Shown here one piece after another: positions 17,450 through 26,184 of a stretch of DNA of 64,000 nt (position 1 is the first letter of the stretch; each line of letters begins with the position of its first letter). Position numbers and translations under genes: made by a program. The DNA is from Flavobacteriaceae bacterium UBA6268 (lineage in GTDB: Bacteria; Bacteroidota; Bacteroidia; Flavobacteriales; Flavobacteriaceae), in assembly GCA_002440705.1 (NCBI GenBank), contig DJVA01000064.1, positions 1-64,000 of the forward strand, given 5' to 3'. Under the pieces are notes generated by a model. The model worked only from the letters and a program-made list of their open reading frames with translations, was not told the origin of the DNA and did not search any database.

Positions 17450-17604
17450 TGGCATTGGCAGTCTTTCTTGCCACACTTGGTTTTTCCACCATCCAAAGTT
17501 CCTGTGGTTTTTTTTGGGGATTCAACGAGGGGGTTCCAAACAAATTTCTTGAGAAGGTACCCCAAAGCAACACCAAAAATCAATAGGACCAAAATTGTTT
17601 GCAT
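17446..17604 (-). CDS. FeoB-associated Cys-rich small membrane protein
   Basis: A 52-aa protein. It has a hydrophobic N-terminal helix (residues ~3-19) and a hydrophilic tail with a cysteine cluster near the end (K-C-G-K-K-D-C-Q-C-H). This matches the FeoB-associated Cys-rich membrane proteins often encoded right after feoB, whose role is probably iron or redox related. It starts 9 bp after the feoB stop on the same strand, so it forms the third gene of the feoA-feoB operon. Its stop overlaps that of the convergent gene. Confidence 0.78.
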   Translation of the reverse strand: MQTILVLLIFGVALGYLLKKFVWNPLVESPKKTTGTLDGGKTKCGKKDCQCH

Positions 17605-17613
17605 GCCCCAAAA

Positions 17614-19713
17614 TTACTTCAAAAATTGATATGCTGCAAGTGCCACCACATAGGCCAAGGCACTCATAAAAACCAATTGCCACAGCGGCCATTTCCAGCT
17701 GTTGGTCTCCCTTCGTACAATAGCCAAGGTGCTCATGCACTGCATGGCAAAAGCGTAAAACAACAACAAAGAGACCCCGCTGGCGAAATTAAATCGTGGG
17801 GTTCCCAAAATGGGATTGGTCTCGGCGGCCATCCTATTTCGGATGGTTTCTTCTTCGTCACTTCCCACACTGTAAATGGTTGCTAAAGTTCCTACAAATA
17901 CTTCCCGTGCCGCAAAAGAGCTGATGATGGCAATCCCGATTTTCCAATCGTACCCTAATGGGGCGACTGCGGGTTCCAATCCTTTCCCAATAATCCCGAT
18001 GTAGGATTTCTCCAATTTAAAAGCCTCAATTTCCATATTCAATGCTTCATCGGTAAGGTTGTTGGAAGCGTATTGGGCTTTTACAATAGATTCGGCATGG
18101 TTGAAATCGCCTGGGCCATACGATGCCAAGACCCAAAGAATGATGGAAATCGCCAAAATGATTTTCCCAGCTCCCCACACAAACGACTTGGTTTTTTCGA
18201 CCACCGTAATCAGCACATTTTTTGGCAAAGGCACTTTGTAGTTCGGCATTTCAATCACAAAGAACGACCGACTTTTTATTTTAAGGAATCGGTTCAATAA
18301 GTAGGCTGAAAACAATGCCGCCCCAAACCCTAGTAGGTACAAAAACATCAAAGTAAGCCCTTGAAGGCTAAAAATCCCCAACACTCTTTTTTCGGGAATG
18401 ATCAGGGAAATGATGATCAAGTAGACCGGTAAGCGTGCAGAGCAGGTGGTGAATGGCGTGACCAAAATGGTGATGAGGCGCTCTTTCCAATTTTCGATAT
18501 TCCGTGTGGCCATAATGGCTGGAATGGCACAAGCTGTACCCGAAACCAAAGGGACTACACTTTTACCACTCAATCCAAATCGACGCATGATGCGATCCAT
18601 TAAAAATACCACCCTACTCATATACCCGGATTCTTCGAGCACCGAAATAAATAGAAAGAGGAAGGCAATTTGAGGGATGAAAATAACGATGCCCCCCAAT
18701 CCGGGGATGATGCCTTCCGCCACCAAATCGGTCAAGTCCCCAGGCGGTAGCGCATGCTTGCTCCAATCGCTGAGCGACGCAAAAGAGGCATCGATAAAAT
18801 CCATTGGGTAGCTACTCCAATCAAAAATGGCCTGAAAAATAAGGAGTAAGATGGCAAAAAAAATGACATAGCCCCAAATTTTGTGGGTCAATACCCGGTC
18901 GAAACGACTCCTAAGGTCTTTGGCATTGGCATGGTCCACAAAAACACTTTCCTTGAGAATATCATTGATAAATTGGTACCGTTTGATGGTTTCCTTTTGT
19001 TGTAAGCGTTTCAGGTTGCTTTTGGATTCAATCTGAAAAGTACCCACCCCTTTGAGGTCATTGCGGTCCAATTTCCCAAAATTGACATCTTGGGTAATTA
19101 CCAACCATAGCTTGTATACCTCCTGATTGGGAAAAGCCTTTTTAAGGCGCTCAAAATATTCAGGGGCAATTACTGAGGCATCCATACAAGGCTTTGTAGA
19201 AATGCTCTTATAATTGGCAATCAGTTCTTTCAGCAAATCAAAACCTTCATTTTTGCGCGAACTGATCAGTGCTATCCTCGTTTCCAACTGCCGTTCCATG
19301 GTATTTACATCAATGGAAATCGCTTTTCGGGCCATGCGGTCGGCCATGTTGATGGCCAAAATGGTTGGAATGCCCAAATCCTTAATTTGTGTAAATAAGA
19401 GGAGGTTGCGTTTCAGGTTTTCGACATCACAGACGACAATGGCTACATCGGGAAAGTCCTTATCGTTTTTGTTCAGCAACAATTCAATGACCAGATTTTC
19501 GTCGATGGAAGAAGCATTTAAGCTGTAGGTCCCCGGCAAATCGTGTATGTGTGCTTTTTTGCCGCGTTCCAGCTTACAAATGCCTTCTTTCTTTTCAACA
19601 GTGATGCCGGGGTAATTCCCTACTTTTTGGTTGAGGCCCGTCAATCGGTTAAATACCGAGGTTTTTCCAGTGTTGGGATTCCCAATTAATGCAACATTGA
19701 TTTGTTTGGGCAT
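17614..19713 (-). CDS. feoB: Ferrous iron transport protein B, full length
   Basis: A 699-aa FeoB. It has the cytosolic G-domain (G1 GNPNTGKTS, G3 LPGTYSL, G4 NMADR; residues 1-165), a helical linker and a membrane permease domain with the Gate region VPLVSGTACAIPAIMATRNI and about ten helices. It imports Fe(II) across the inner membrane. It starts 3 bp after feoA and is followed by the Cys-rich small protein. It is the second FeoB of the window and clearly divergent in sequence from the split one at 14.8-17.0 kb, so they are not a recent duplication. Confidence 0.93.
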   Translation of the reverse strand: MPKQINVALIGNPNTGKTSVFNRLTGLNQKVGNYPGITVEKKEGICKLERGKKAHIHDLPGTYSLNASSIDENLVIELLLNKNDKDFPDVAIVVCDVENLKRNLLLFTQIKDLGIPTILAINMADRMARKAISIDVNTMERQLETRIALISSRKNEGFDLLKELIANYKSISTKPCMDASVIAPEYFERLKKAFPNQEVYKLWLVITQDVNFGKLDRNDLKGVGTFQIESKSNLKRLQQKETIKRYQFINDILKESVFVDHANAKDLRSRFDRVLTHKIWGYVIFFAILLLIFQAIFDWSSYPMDFIDASFASLSDWSKHALPPGDLTDLVAEGIIPGLGGIVIFIPQIAFLFLFISVLEESGYMSRVVFLMDRIMRRFGLSGKSVVPLVSGTACAIPAIMATRNIENWKERLITILVTPFTTCSARLPVYLIIISLIIPEKRVLGIFSLQGLTLMFLYLLGFGAALFSAYLLNRFLKIKSRSFFVIEMPNYKVPLPKNVLITVVEKTKSFVWGAGKIILAISIILWVLASYGPGDFNHAESIVKAQYASNNLTDEALNMEIEAFKLEKSYIGIIGKGLEPAVAPLGYDWKIGIAIISSFAAREVFVGTLATIYSVGSDEEETIRNRMAAETNPILGTPRFNFASGVSLLLFYAFAMQCMSTLAIVRRETNSWKWPLWQLVFMSALAYVVALAAYQFLK

Positions 19714-19716
19714 GGA

Positions 19717-19944
19717 TTATGGAATCAATTCAATTTGGATTGCTGCAGCTATTTCCCTGCGGATGGCCAAGTGGCTGCCATTGATGTTAAGATAGAGTGG
19801 GTCGCTAAAAGGAGCCAATTGTACCAAAGTAACTTCGTTACCGGGCAGGCATCCCATTTCCAGAAGCTTGAGAGGAACCAAATCGATGGAAAACTCCTTG
19901 ATGATTCCCTTTTCCCCTTTTCGAAGCGATGCGATGGTTGGCAT
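19717..19944 (-). CDS. feoA: Ferrous iron transport protein A
   Basis: A 75-aa cytosolic SH3-like FeoA with the family pattern of a glycine after LLEMGCLPG and a C-terminal NGSHLAIRREIAAAI strand. It interacts with FeoB and promotes uptake. First gene of the feoA-feoB-Cys-rich operon, 3 bp before feoB. A promoter and a DtxR-like half-palindrome lie upstream. Confidence 0.9.
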   Translation of the reverse strand: MPTIASLRKGEKGIIKEFSIDLVPLKLLEMGCLPGNEVTLVQLAPFSDPLYLNINGSHLAIRREIAAAIQIELIP

Positions 19945-19952
19945 TGTTCTTA

Positions 19953-19982
19953 TTTAGACTGATTTTAAACAATACAAATGTA
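19953..19982 (-). promoter_or_regulatory. feoA promoter with candidate DtxR-type site
   Basis: The minus-strand -7 box TACATTTG is at 19982-19975, 30 bp before feoA. Between it and the start, plus-strand TTTAGA-CTGAT-TTTAAA (19953-19969) is an imperfect inverted repeat. It shares the TTTAGA half-site with the operator at 13077-13094, so the same metalloregulator may repress it. Confidence 0.5.
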
Positions 19983-20009
19983 ACAAAAAAATTGGCTTAA
20001 ATATGGGGG

Positions 20010-20675
20010 TTAATCTTCTTTTTCCAAAACACGGATGTCTTCCAACAATTGCTTAATGGCCTCAGGATCGGTTCCATTATAAAACCCGCGAATGCGCTTT
20101 TTTTTGTCGACCAACACAAAATTTTCGGTATGCACCAAATCGTAAGGATTGTAGGGAACGTCCTTGGCTACCAGGTAGGATTTTCGGGCCAAATCATAAA
20201 TTTCCTTTTTAGCCCCAGTAACCAGGTTCCATTTGGCATCGTTTACCCCTTTCTTCAAGGCATAGCGTTTCAATTGGGCCACCGAATCTATTTCGGGGGT
20301 GACGGTGTGGGATAAGAGCAGGACTTCCTGGTCGTCCTTCAGGGCTTCCTGAACCTCTGCCATGTGGCCCGTCATGATGGGGCAAATCGTGGTGCAAGTG
20401 GTAAAAAAGAAATCGGCCACATAAATCTTGTCTTTGTAATGGTCTTGAGTAATGGTATCTCCATTTTGGTTCACCAACCGGAAATCGGCAATGGTATGGT
20501 ATTTTTTTACATGCTGAAGGGTGCTGTCCACCAATTCGGTACTCACGTCATTGGGTTGGTACACTTTGAGTGTCCTTTTTGGGGAAAGCACTTGGTAAAT
20601 TGCAAAAACGATGATGGCCGAGAGTACCAGCATGACGATTCCAAAGAATTTGTATTTGGCAAAGAATTTCAGCAT
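20010..20675 (-). CDS. SCO1/SenC family copper chaperone/thiol protein
   Basis: A 221-aa membrane-anchored protein (helix at about residues 10-30) with a thioredoxin fold and the SCO copper motif CxxxCP (C94, C98 in FTTCTTICP) plus the distal histidine in DLVHTENF. SCO proteins deliver copper to the CuA site of cytochrome c oxidase on the outer face of the inner membrane. Divergent from rseP. No oxidase gene is adjacent in this window. Confidence 0.92.
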   Translation of the reverse strand: MLKFFAKYKFFGIVMLVLSAIIVFAIYQVLSPKRTLKVYQPNDVSTELVDSTLQHVKKYHTIADFRLVNQNGDTITQDHYKDKIYVADFFFTTCTTICPIMTGHMAEVQEALKDDQEVLLLSHTVTPEIDSVAQLKRYALKKGVNDAKWNLVTGAKKEIYDLARKSYLVAKDVPYNPYDLVHTENFVLVDKKKRIRGFYNGTDPEAIKQLLEDIRVLEKED

Positions 20676-20689
20676 TTGGAAATTTTAAA

Positions 20690-20718
20690 CAAAGGTACTG
20701 CCTCAAAAAAAATCACAA
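20690..20718 (-). promoter_or_regulatory. Promoter of the SCO gene
   Basis: Minus-strand TTG (20718-20716) and TACCTTTG (20697-20690), separated by 18 bp, match the Bacteroidota consensus. The -7 box is 14 bp before the start codon. Confidence 0.55.
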
Positions 20719-20793
20719 AAGCAGTAACAGTTAAAACTTTGGTAATACTAATGGTGCTCGTTGGTTTTATTTTTTTAACAAGGCGTAAAGCCT

Positions 20794-20801
20794 TACATTT
20801 G
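20794..20801 (+). promoter_or_regulatory. -7 promoter element of rseP
   Basis: TACATTTG, a perfect TAnnTTTG match, 25 bp before the ATG at 20827. No -33 TTG at normal distance was found. Confidence 0.45.
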
Positions 20802-20826
20802 TCGTTCAATTTTTAGCACTGTTGCA

Positions 20827-22152
20827 ATGAGTCCATTTGCGGTGAAAGCCATCCAATTATTGCTGAGCCTTTCCATTTTGATTGTCCTCCACGAAATGGG
20901 GCATTTTATTCCGGCCAAACTGTTCAAGACCCGGGTGGAAAAATTCTTCTTGTTTTTTGATGTAAAATTTGCCCTGGTAAAAAAGAAAATCGGGGAAACT
21001 GTTTATGGTATAGGTTGGTTGCCGCTGGGAGGTTACGTGAAAATTGCCGGGATGATCGACGAAAGCATGGATAAGGAGCAAATGGCAGGGCCACCACAAC
21101 CTTGGGAGTTCCGCAGCAAGCCCACTTGGCAACGCCTCATCATTATGCTGGGTGGTGTAACGGTAAACATCATCGTTGGATTTGTGATTTATATGAGCAT
21201 CCTTTATTTCTACGGCAGGGATGTCGTGACCCGCGATGACATGCCTGAAGGGTTTGCGGTAAATGAAGCCTTCCACACTTATGGATTTCAGGATGGGGAC
21301 GTAGTGTTGAAAGTGAATGGAGAGGATTTCCCTTACTTGGATCAGTTGAACAAAAATCTATTCCTTAGGGATGTAAAGAACATGGAAGTACGGCATCAAG
21401 ATGGAACCGTAGAAACCCTTTCCCTTCCTGAGGATATTGGTACCGAAATGTTTCAAAAGGATATCCTGAAGCCTTTTGAACTCATGCGGAACCCAATAGT
21501 TGATACCGTGGCTACCAATTTTCCTGCAGCAAAAGCTGGATTCCAAAAGGGGGATTCCATTGTGGCAGTAAATGGGCAGGCCATTCGGTATTGGCACCAA
21601 TTTACCAATGGCATCAGTAAGGATTCTACCCAAACCAACCAAGTAGTTGTTTCACGAGAGGGAATGTTGGACACGCTTTCCGTTTCCGTAAATGGCAAAG
21701 GCATCATTGGGGTTAACAATTTTGGGAATGAATGGTTGGACCGAGGAACCCACCTCAAATACACTTTTGGGGAAAGCATCGCCTCCGGGTTTGGTTTTGG
21801 ATACAATATCTTGAAGGATTATGTAAAGCAATTCAAGTACGTTTTCACAACCAAGGGCGCCTCGCAGGTGGGTGGTTTTGGCGCCATTGGCAATCTGTTC
21901 CCAGACCAGTGGGACTGGTTGAGCTTCTGGCAGACCACGGCATTAATTTCCATTATCTTGGCATTTATGAACGTCTTGCCCATCCCAGCCTTGGATGGGG
22001 GCCATGTGATGTTTTTACTGTATGAAATGATTTCCGGTAAGAAACCCAGCGATAAATTTATGGAATACGCCCAGATGATCGGTTTCTTTTTATTGATAGC
22101 CTTGGTGTTGTATGCCAATGGCAATGATATTTACCGTTGGCTCTTCAAGTAA
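20827..22152 (+). CDS. rseP: Site-2 intramembrane metalloprotease RseP
   Basis: A 441-aa inner-membrane zinc protease of the M50/S2P family, which cleaves anti-sigma factors and signal-peptide remnants within the membrane. The active site HEMGH (H22-H26) is in the first helix and the third ligand motif is in NVLPIPALDGGH near residue 390. Two PDZ-like regions lie in between (about 130-290). Length is typical. It stands just upstream of the tRNA-Asn gene. No anti-sigma gene is adjacent. Confidence 0.93.
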   Translation: MSPFAVKAIQLLLSLSILIVLHEMGHFIPAKLFKTRVEKFFLFFDVKFALVKKKIGETVYGIGWLPLGGYVKIAGMIDESMDKEQMAGPPQPWEFRSKPTWQRLIIMLGGVTVNIIVGFVIYMSILYFYGRDVVTRDDMPEGFAVNEAFHTYGFQDGDVVLKVNGEDFPYLDQLNKNLFLRDVKNMEVRHQDGTVETLSLPEDIGTEMFQKDILKPFELMRNPIVDTVATNFPAAKAGFQKGDSIVAVNGQAIRYWHQFTNGISKDSTQTNQVVVSREGMLDTLSVSVNGKGIIGVNNFGNEWLDRGTHLKYTFGESIASGFGFGYNILKDYVKQFKYVFTTKGASQVGGFGAIGNLFPDQWDWLSFWQTTALISIILAFMNVLPIPALDGGHVMFLLYEMISGKKPSDKFMEYAQMIGFFLLIALVLYANGNDIYRWLFK

Positions 22153-22170
22153 AAAAATAAGGGATTCTTT

Positions 22171-22200
22171 TTTGTGTGGGCAAAAAATAATCTATATTTG
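22171..22200 (+). promoter_or_regulatory. Promoter of tRNA-Asn
   Basis: TTTG (22171-22174) and TATATTTG (22193-22200), separated by 18 bp, match the Bacteroidota consensus, 24 bp before the tRNA. Confidence 0.6.
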
Positions 22201-22224
22201 CATCCGCTAAAAAAGCGATGATTT

Positions 22225-22298
22225 TCCTCCTTAGCTCAGTTGGTTAGAGCATCTGACTGTTAATCAGAGGGTCGTTGGTTCGAGCCCAACAGGGGGAG
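22225..22298 (+). tRNA. tRNA-Asn (anticodon GTT)
   Basis: A 74-nt cloverleaf. The acceptor stem pairs TCCTCCT with AGGGGGA, the D-loop AGTTGGTTA is present, the anticodon loop CTGTTAA reads GTT, and the T-stem is GTTGG/CCAAC with loop TTCGAGC. The discriminator is G and CCA is not fully encoded. Its 3' end is the left copy of a 110-bp direct repeat and the likely insertion site of accessory DNA. Confidence 0.95.
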
Positions 22299-22387
22299 CA
22301 GTTTTTGAATCCAGTCGAAAGACTGGATTTTTTGTTTTGAACAGGTTGTGTCCGAACGCAACGACCCGCCCCGCGGCAGGCTGGCCC
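22278..22387 (+). repeat. Left copy of the 110-bp direct repeat (tRNA-Asn 3' end plus terminator)
   Basis: It begins in the T-arm of tRNA-Asn and runs through the tRNA terminator to CTGGCCC. It matches 29076-29185 at a constant offset of 6,798 bp without indels, with differences only at 22301 (G/A) and 22358 (G/T). It is the attachment-site-like border of the island to its right. Confidence 0.9.
22308..22333 (+). terminator. Terminator of tRNA-Asn
   Basis: A perfect 9-bp stem AATCCAGTC/GACTGGATT with a GAAA loop, followed by a T-run. It is duplicated exactly at 29106-29131. Confidence 0.85.
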
Positions 22388-22430
22388 CTTCGCTAAAATG
22401 TCCGCTTGTCATTTTCTTTACGCTCGGTCC

Positions 22431-22454
22431 GGTTCGAGCCCAACAGGGGGAGCA
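22431..22454 (+). repeat. Second copy of the tRNA-Asn 3' tail
   Basis: 24 bases identical to 22277-22300 (T-arm, acceptor strand and the following GCA), with no other tRNA sequence. It is followed by a different terminator hairpin, at 22468-22495. This downstream part has relatives at 34014-34064 and 40951-41000. Confidence 0.85.
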
Positions 22455-22467
22455 AAGCGACACCAAA

Positions 22468-22495
22468 GCCATCCACGAACGTGGGTGGCTTTTTT
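22468..22495 (+). terminator. Strong hairpin terminator after the second tRNA tail
   Basis: GCCATCCACG/CGTGGGTGGC stem (one G-T pair) with a two-base loop and six T. No intact gene precedes it, so it is probably the terminator of a lost tRNA-Asn copy. Confidence 0.7.
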
Positions 22496-22627
22496 CTTTG
22501 GGAAGGGTTGGGCGAGAAGTTTATCCTGAGTGTAACTGAAGGAGGCAACAGAAGAGCAAAACAACAAGAAATCCAACAAAAAAAGAAGGATTAATTGCTT
22601 CATATAAAAACCAAATTAATAGGTTAA

Positions 22628-23728
22628 TCAATCCAAACCATCGCTTTCCAACCATCTAGAGGGCGACTTACCGGTTTGCTTTTTAAAATTCCGGTAAAAG
22701 GTCGCCGCACTTATATAGCCTACCTCTCCTGCAATGGCTTCAATGGTGTATAAATTGTTTTCTGCTTTTTTTAGCATTCGCATGGCCTCGTTAATTCTAT
22801 GGAAATTTATGAATTCGTGAAAAGATTGAGAATTTTCCTTATTAAGAAATTCGGAGAGCTGATGTGATGTTATGGAAAGTTTATCGGCAAGCTTGTTGAG
22901 ATTGATGTCCGGTTCGGTATATATCTTTTTGTTATTCATTAAGTCTTCCAGATCCATTTGGATTTTTTGCTTATCGACATTCGCCAAGTTGGAATTGGTG
23001 TATTTGGAAACCACTTCCTTTAGGTCAACATACAGCCAGCTTGGACGGATCATCAATACAAATGCTGTAAGGTGAATGAACAACGTTAATAATACATAAA
23101 TTAAATTGCTGGTTATCCAAGATATGGATAGACCAAAAATATTGAAAGCAAAAAGGTGGAGAAAGGATCCGATCCCAACAAATACCAAACTGTAATTGAT
23201 GATTGCAATGAAATTGGAGGTAGAGATATTCTTTTTCCTGATCATGAAAAACAATAAGAGTGGATACACAAGCAATTGCAAATGATACACAAGTTTTGAA
23301 ATGATGTGAATTAATGTAATGTTTTGCCCACTGCTATACGATAACAGGTATTCCTGTCGTACATCGGCTGGCAAGAAAAAAAAGGGGACATTTAAAATCA
23401 AAGAACCTATGAAAGGGATTGTATGCAAGAATATTTTGACCGGACTTACCCTTTTGCCCATTAAAAAGGAACTTGACAAAAGATAGTATAACGGGACCAG
23501 CAAAACCCAAATAGAGGAACTCCATCCAATTCCAAAGAAAGCCGATTCTTTATAGAGTATGTAATAATTTGAAGCGGTATAATCGGCACACAGGAATACT
23601 ATAGAAGCGATTAAAAGAACAATAAAAATCCTTTGTTGTTTTCTTGCTTTTTTTGAAACCAAAAAGTACAACAGTAGAAAGAGGCCCTGAAAAACCCCAT
23701 AACACAGTATGATTATCCAAAAATTCAC
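22628..23728 (-). CDS. AraC-type transcriptional regulator with multi-helix membrane domain
   Basis: A 366-aa protein. The N-terminal ~235 residues contain about seven hydrophobic helices, and the C-terminal ~100 residues are an AraC double helix-turn-helix (NLNKLADKLSITSHQLSEFLN, then TIEAIAGEVGYISAATFYRNFKKQTGKSPSRW). Membrane-bound AraC regulators of this shape are common in Bacteroidota and probably couple a membrane signal directly to transcription. First gene inside the island. The target may be the divergent T9SS protein at 23958, 230 bp away, but no operator was identified. Confidence 0.85.
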   Translation of the reverse strand: MNFWIIILCYGVFQGLFLLLYFLVSKKARKQQRIFIVLLIASIVFLCADYTASNYYILYKESAFFGIGWSSSIWVLLVPLYYLLSSSFLMGKRVSPVKIFLHTIPFIGSLILNVPFFFLPADVRQEYLLSYSSGQNITLIHIISKLVYHLQLLVYPLLLFFMIRKKNISTSNFIAIINYSLVFVGIGSFLHLFAFNIFGLSISWITSNLIYVLLTLFIHLTAFVLMIRPSWLYVDLKEVVSKYTNSNLANVDKQKIQMDLEDLMNNKKIYTEPDINLNKLADKLSITSHQLSEFLNKENSQSFHEFINFHRINEAMRMLKKAENNLYTIEAIAGEVGYISAATFYRNFKKQTGKSPSRWLESDGLD

Positions 23729-23957
23729 GAATACTAATTTAATACAATCTTCGCCAAAATTTTATTGATTACACTAATTATCGTCCAAACCGAATGATCG
23801 TAAATCGATCTCTTTTGACATTGATTGCCAACAAATTTTCACCGAAGATTTCTTAAAGTTATTGTTATTCCGCCGAATGAAACAAATTGGGGTATGTAGA
23901 AATGGAAAATCTGCCTTCAATCGTGGAAATTTACCCCAAAAATTATAATACATCCTC

Positions 23958-25190
23958 ATGAAACACAACTTATCTAAATTCGTCAATACAGTTTTTCCAC
24001 AAGGAAGTACGTTGGCCAAAACTGTTTTTATACTTCTAACAGCCTTCTTATCCATTGGCATAAAAGCCCAAACGGTAACTACTTTGGTTCCGGAATTTCC
24101 AGGCGATGGAGAGATTTCATTTGACGCCCAAGGGAACATTTATGTAAACGACAGTGGAGAAAATGGCAACCTAGATGGAAAAAGTGTCTATGTAGTAGAC
24201 CCTATTGATGGCACTTTTAATTTATTTCACGATAATTTACCCGTATGGGTAGTTGGCAGCATGTTCGATCTAAATGGAAATTTGCTGGTAACCGGGTGGT
24301 CTGCCGGGACCATCTCCTCGATAACCGCAGATGGCAGTATGCATACCAATATTGTGGGGGGAATCAGTGGAGCTGGCAGTTTGGAGGTCAATGAATTGGG
24401 ACATATTTTTTGTGCAGAATATTTGACAGACAGTGTACTGGTATTTGATGGGGTTACTAACCCGCCAGTATATGCTACGGAGGGAACGATAGAGCACCCC
24501 GCTGGTCTTGCTTATGAACAATCGACAGGAAGGCTGTATGTAAGTAATTGGACCAATAGCACTATTAGCGTTATAGATCCTGTTACCCATCAATCCAGTC
24601 AATTTGCAACAATAGGCGTGCCCAATGTTGGCCCCATTAAAATTATTGGAGATTATATGTTGGCCACTTCTCCCCAGTACCATGTAATTTATAAAATTGA
24701 AATGGCAAACCCGTCAAACGTGGAACTATTTGCTGGGATTGTTGGCCTCCCAGGAAACCAAGATGGAGCCCTAAGCTTTGCTACTTTTAATACACCAACA
24801 GGGATTGGTTCGTTGGACGGCCAAACCGTTTATGTTTCCGAACAATATGAATATGGCACTGGATTGATAACCGGAAGGCTTCGGGTAATCGAAGGGGCAA
24901 ACCTAGGTATGGGGGAAACAACTCCGGAACCAACCATTTCGATTTACCCCAATCCAGCTTCGAACCAAATCAATATTTCAACAAAATCAAACTTGTCGAA
25001 TTTTGATTTTAACGATATGAAACTGGAGATCTTCGATGTGTCCGGGAAGTCTCTTTGCTTTCAGACATTAATAACACAACCAAATAGGCTGGCATTGAAC
25101 ATAGAAGGTCTCGGTGAGGGCATGTATTTTTTAACGATTAGCAATGCCAAGAAAGATGTTTCCTATAATTATAAATTCTTAAAGTTTTAG
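23958..25190 (+). CDS. Secreted NHL/SMP-30-like beta-propeller protein with T9SS sorting domain
   Basis: A 410-aa protein. An N-terminal export region (about residues 1-36, ending IKAQ) precedes six-bladed propeller-like repeats (for example GEISFDAQGNIYVND, GSLEVNELGHIFCAE, AGLAYEQSTGRLYVSNWTN) over ~40-310. The C-terminal T9SS type A domain (TISIYPNPASNQINIS...GEGMYFLTISN) is at ~330-410. The propeller resembles SMP-30/gluconolactonase and NHL-repeat proteins. It should pass to the cell surface through the type IX system. Enzymatic activity is not evident. Island cargo, divergent from the AraC gene. Confidence 0.85.
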   Translation: MKHNLSKFVNTVFPQGSTLAKTVFILLTAFLSIGIKAQTVTTLVPEFPGDGEISFDAQGNIYVNDSGENGNLDGKSVYVVDPIDGTFNLFHDNLPVWVVGSMFDLNGNLLVTGWSAGTISSITADGSMHTNIVGGISGAGSLEVNELGHIFCAEYLTDSVLVFDGVTNPPVYATEGTIEHPAGLAYEQSTGRLYVSNWTNSTISVIDPVTHQSSQFATIGVPNVGPIKIIGDYMLATSPQYHVIYKIEMANPSNVELFAGIVGLPGNQDGALSFATFNTPTGIGSLDGQTVYVSEQYEYGTGLITGRLRVIEGANLGMGETTPEPTISIYPNPASNQINISTKSNLSNFDFNDMKLEIFDVSGKSLCFQTLITQPNRLALNIEGLGEGMYFLTISNAKKDVSYNYKFLKF

Positions 25191-25211
25191 AACATCTCTA
25201 AAACAACTATA

Positions 25212-25811
25212 ATGAGCAGCTCTTTTGGCCAGAACTTTTTGCAACAGTTAAAAATTGAACCACTGTCGCTAAATAATTGGAACACGTTTGAAGCATTATT
25301 TGGCAGTAAAGGGGCCTGTGGCAATTGCTGGTGCATGAGCTTTAGATTGAATAAAAAAGAATTTGATGTTGGTAAATTTAATGACGGAAATAAAAATGCC
25401 ATGAAAGCCTTGGTTTGCAATAACCACCCAACGGGAGTTTTGGCTATCTATAACGAAAAAGCGATAGGATGGTGTGCATTAGCACCAAGAGAGGATTTTG
25501 TTAAACTTAAAAATTCAAGAGTTCACAAACCCATCGATGAATTGAGAGTTTGGTCTATTCCATGTACTTTTATTGCTCAACCCTATCGCCGTAAAGGATT
25601 TTCAGTAGTGTTCTTAAGGAGAATTATTGAATATGCCAGAAGTAAAGACATCAAAGTGCTTGAAGCATACCCAGCGATTCCAACAACGGATAATTTGCCA
25701 AGTGCATTTCTATGGGTAGGCATATTTAAGTCTTTTGAAAGAGCAGGCTTTAATATTGTTGACAGAACGTCAAAAAATAGGCCAATGGTTAGGTATGTAA
25801 TAACAGAGTAA
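25212..25811 (+). CDS. GNAT family N-acetyltransferase
   Basis: A 199-aa cytosolic protein with a GNAT fold. The acetyl-CoA binding region is RVWSIPCTFIAQPYRRKGFSVVFLRRIIEYA (about residues 115-145), containing the Q-P-Y-R-R-K-G variant of the Q/RxxGxG/A motif. A Cys-rich stretch near the start (GACGNCWCMSFR) is typical of a GNAT subgroup often found next to small stress or resistance genes. AT-rich island gene, 21 bp after the T9SS protein and 11 bp before the VOC gene. Substrate unknown. Confidence 0.85.
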   Translation: MSSSFGQNFLQQLKIEPLSLNNWNTFEALFGSKGACGNCWCMSFRLNKKEFDVGKFNDGNKNAMKALVCNNHPTGVLAIYNEKAIGWCALAPREDFVKLKNSRVHKPIDELRVWSIPCTFIAQPYRRKGFSVVFLRRIIEYARSKDIKVLEAYPAIPTTDNLPSAFLWVGIFKSFERAGFNIVDRTSKNRPMVRYVITE

Positions 25812-25822
25812 CTTTAATTAAC

Positions 25823-26182
25823 ATGAAGATTAAGCGATTGGACAACCTGTTTTTGGGAGCCAATGATCTAGAACAAGCAAGGTCCTTCTATACGCAAACA
25901 TTAGGCCTTGGAATAAAATTCGATTTTAGCCATAATGGGCTTCTGGCGTTTAAAATTGGAGATGATGAACCTGCTATCATCCTCAAGAATTTAGGAAAAT
26001 ACCCCAAAACCCAACCTACTATTTGGTTTGAAGTGGATTCTGTTTGGAAAGCCTATGAAGTATTAAAATCCAAAAAGGTAACATTCTTAAGTGAGCCATT
26101 TAAAATCAGTACTGGTTGGGCCGTTGAATTTTTGGACCCTAGCAGCAATAAACTTGGCCTCACCGATTATTTAGCTGATTAA
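25823..26182 (+). CDS. VOC superfamily (glyoxalase/bleomycin-resistance-like) protein
   Basis: A 119-aa single vicinal-oxygen-chelate domain: FLGANDLEQARSFYTQTLGLGIKF at the start and VEFLDPSSNKLGLTDY near the end, in two beta-alpha-beta-beta-beta modules. Members include dioxygenases, glyoxalases and antibiotic-binding proteins; a particular activity cannot be chosen. It is packed between the GNAT gene and the secreted hypothetical, so it is probably transcribed with them. Confidence 0.85.
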   Translation: MKIKRLDNLFLGANDLEQARSFYTQTLGLGIKFDFSHNGLLAFKIGDDEPAIILKNLGKYPKTQPTIWFEVDSVWKAYEVLKSKKVTFLSEPFKISTGWAVEFLDPSSNKLGLTDYLAD

Positions 26183-26184
26183 TA

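Noticed and set aside
23774..24139. Minus-strand frame of 121 aa overlapping the start of the T9SS propeller gene
   Set aside because: It overlaps the signal peptide of a well-supported gene and shows no domain; probably chance in AT-rich DNA.
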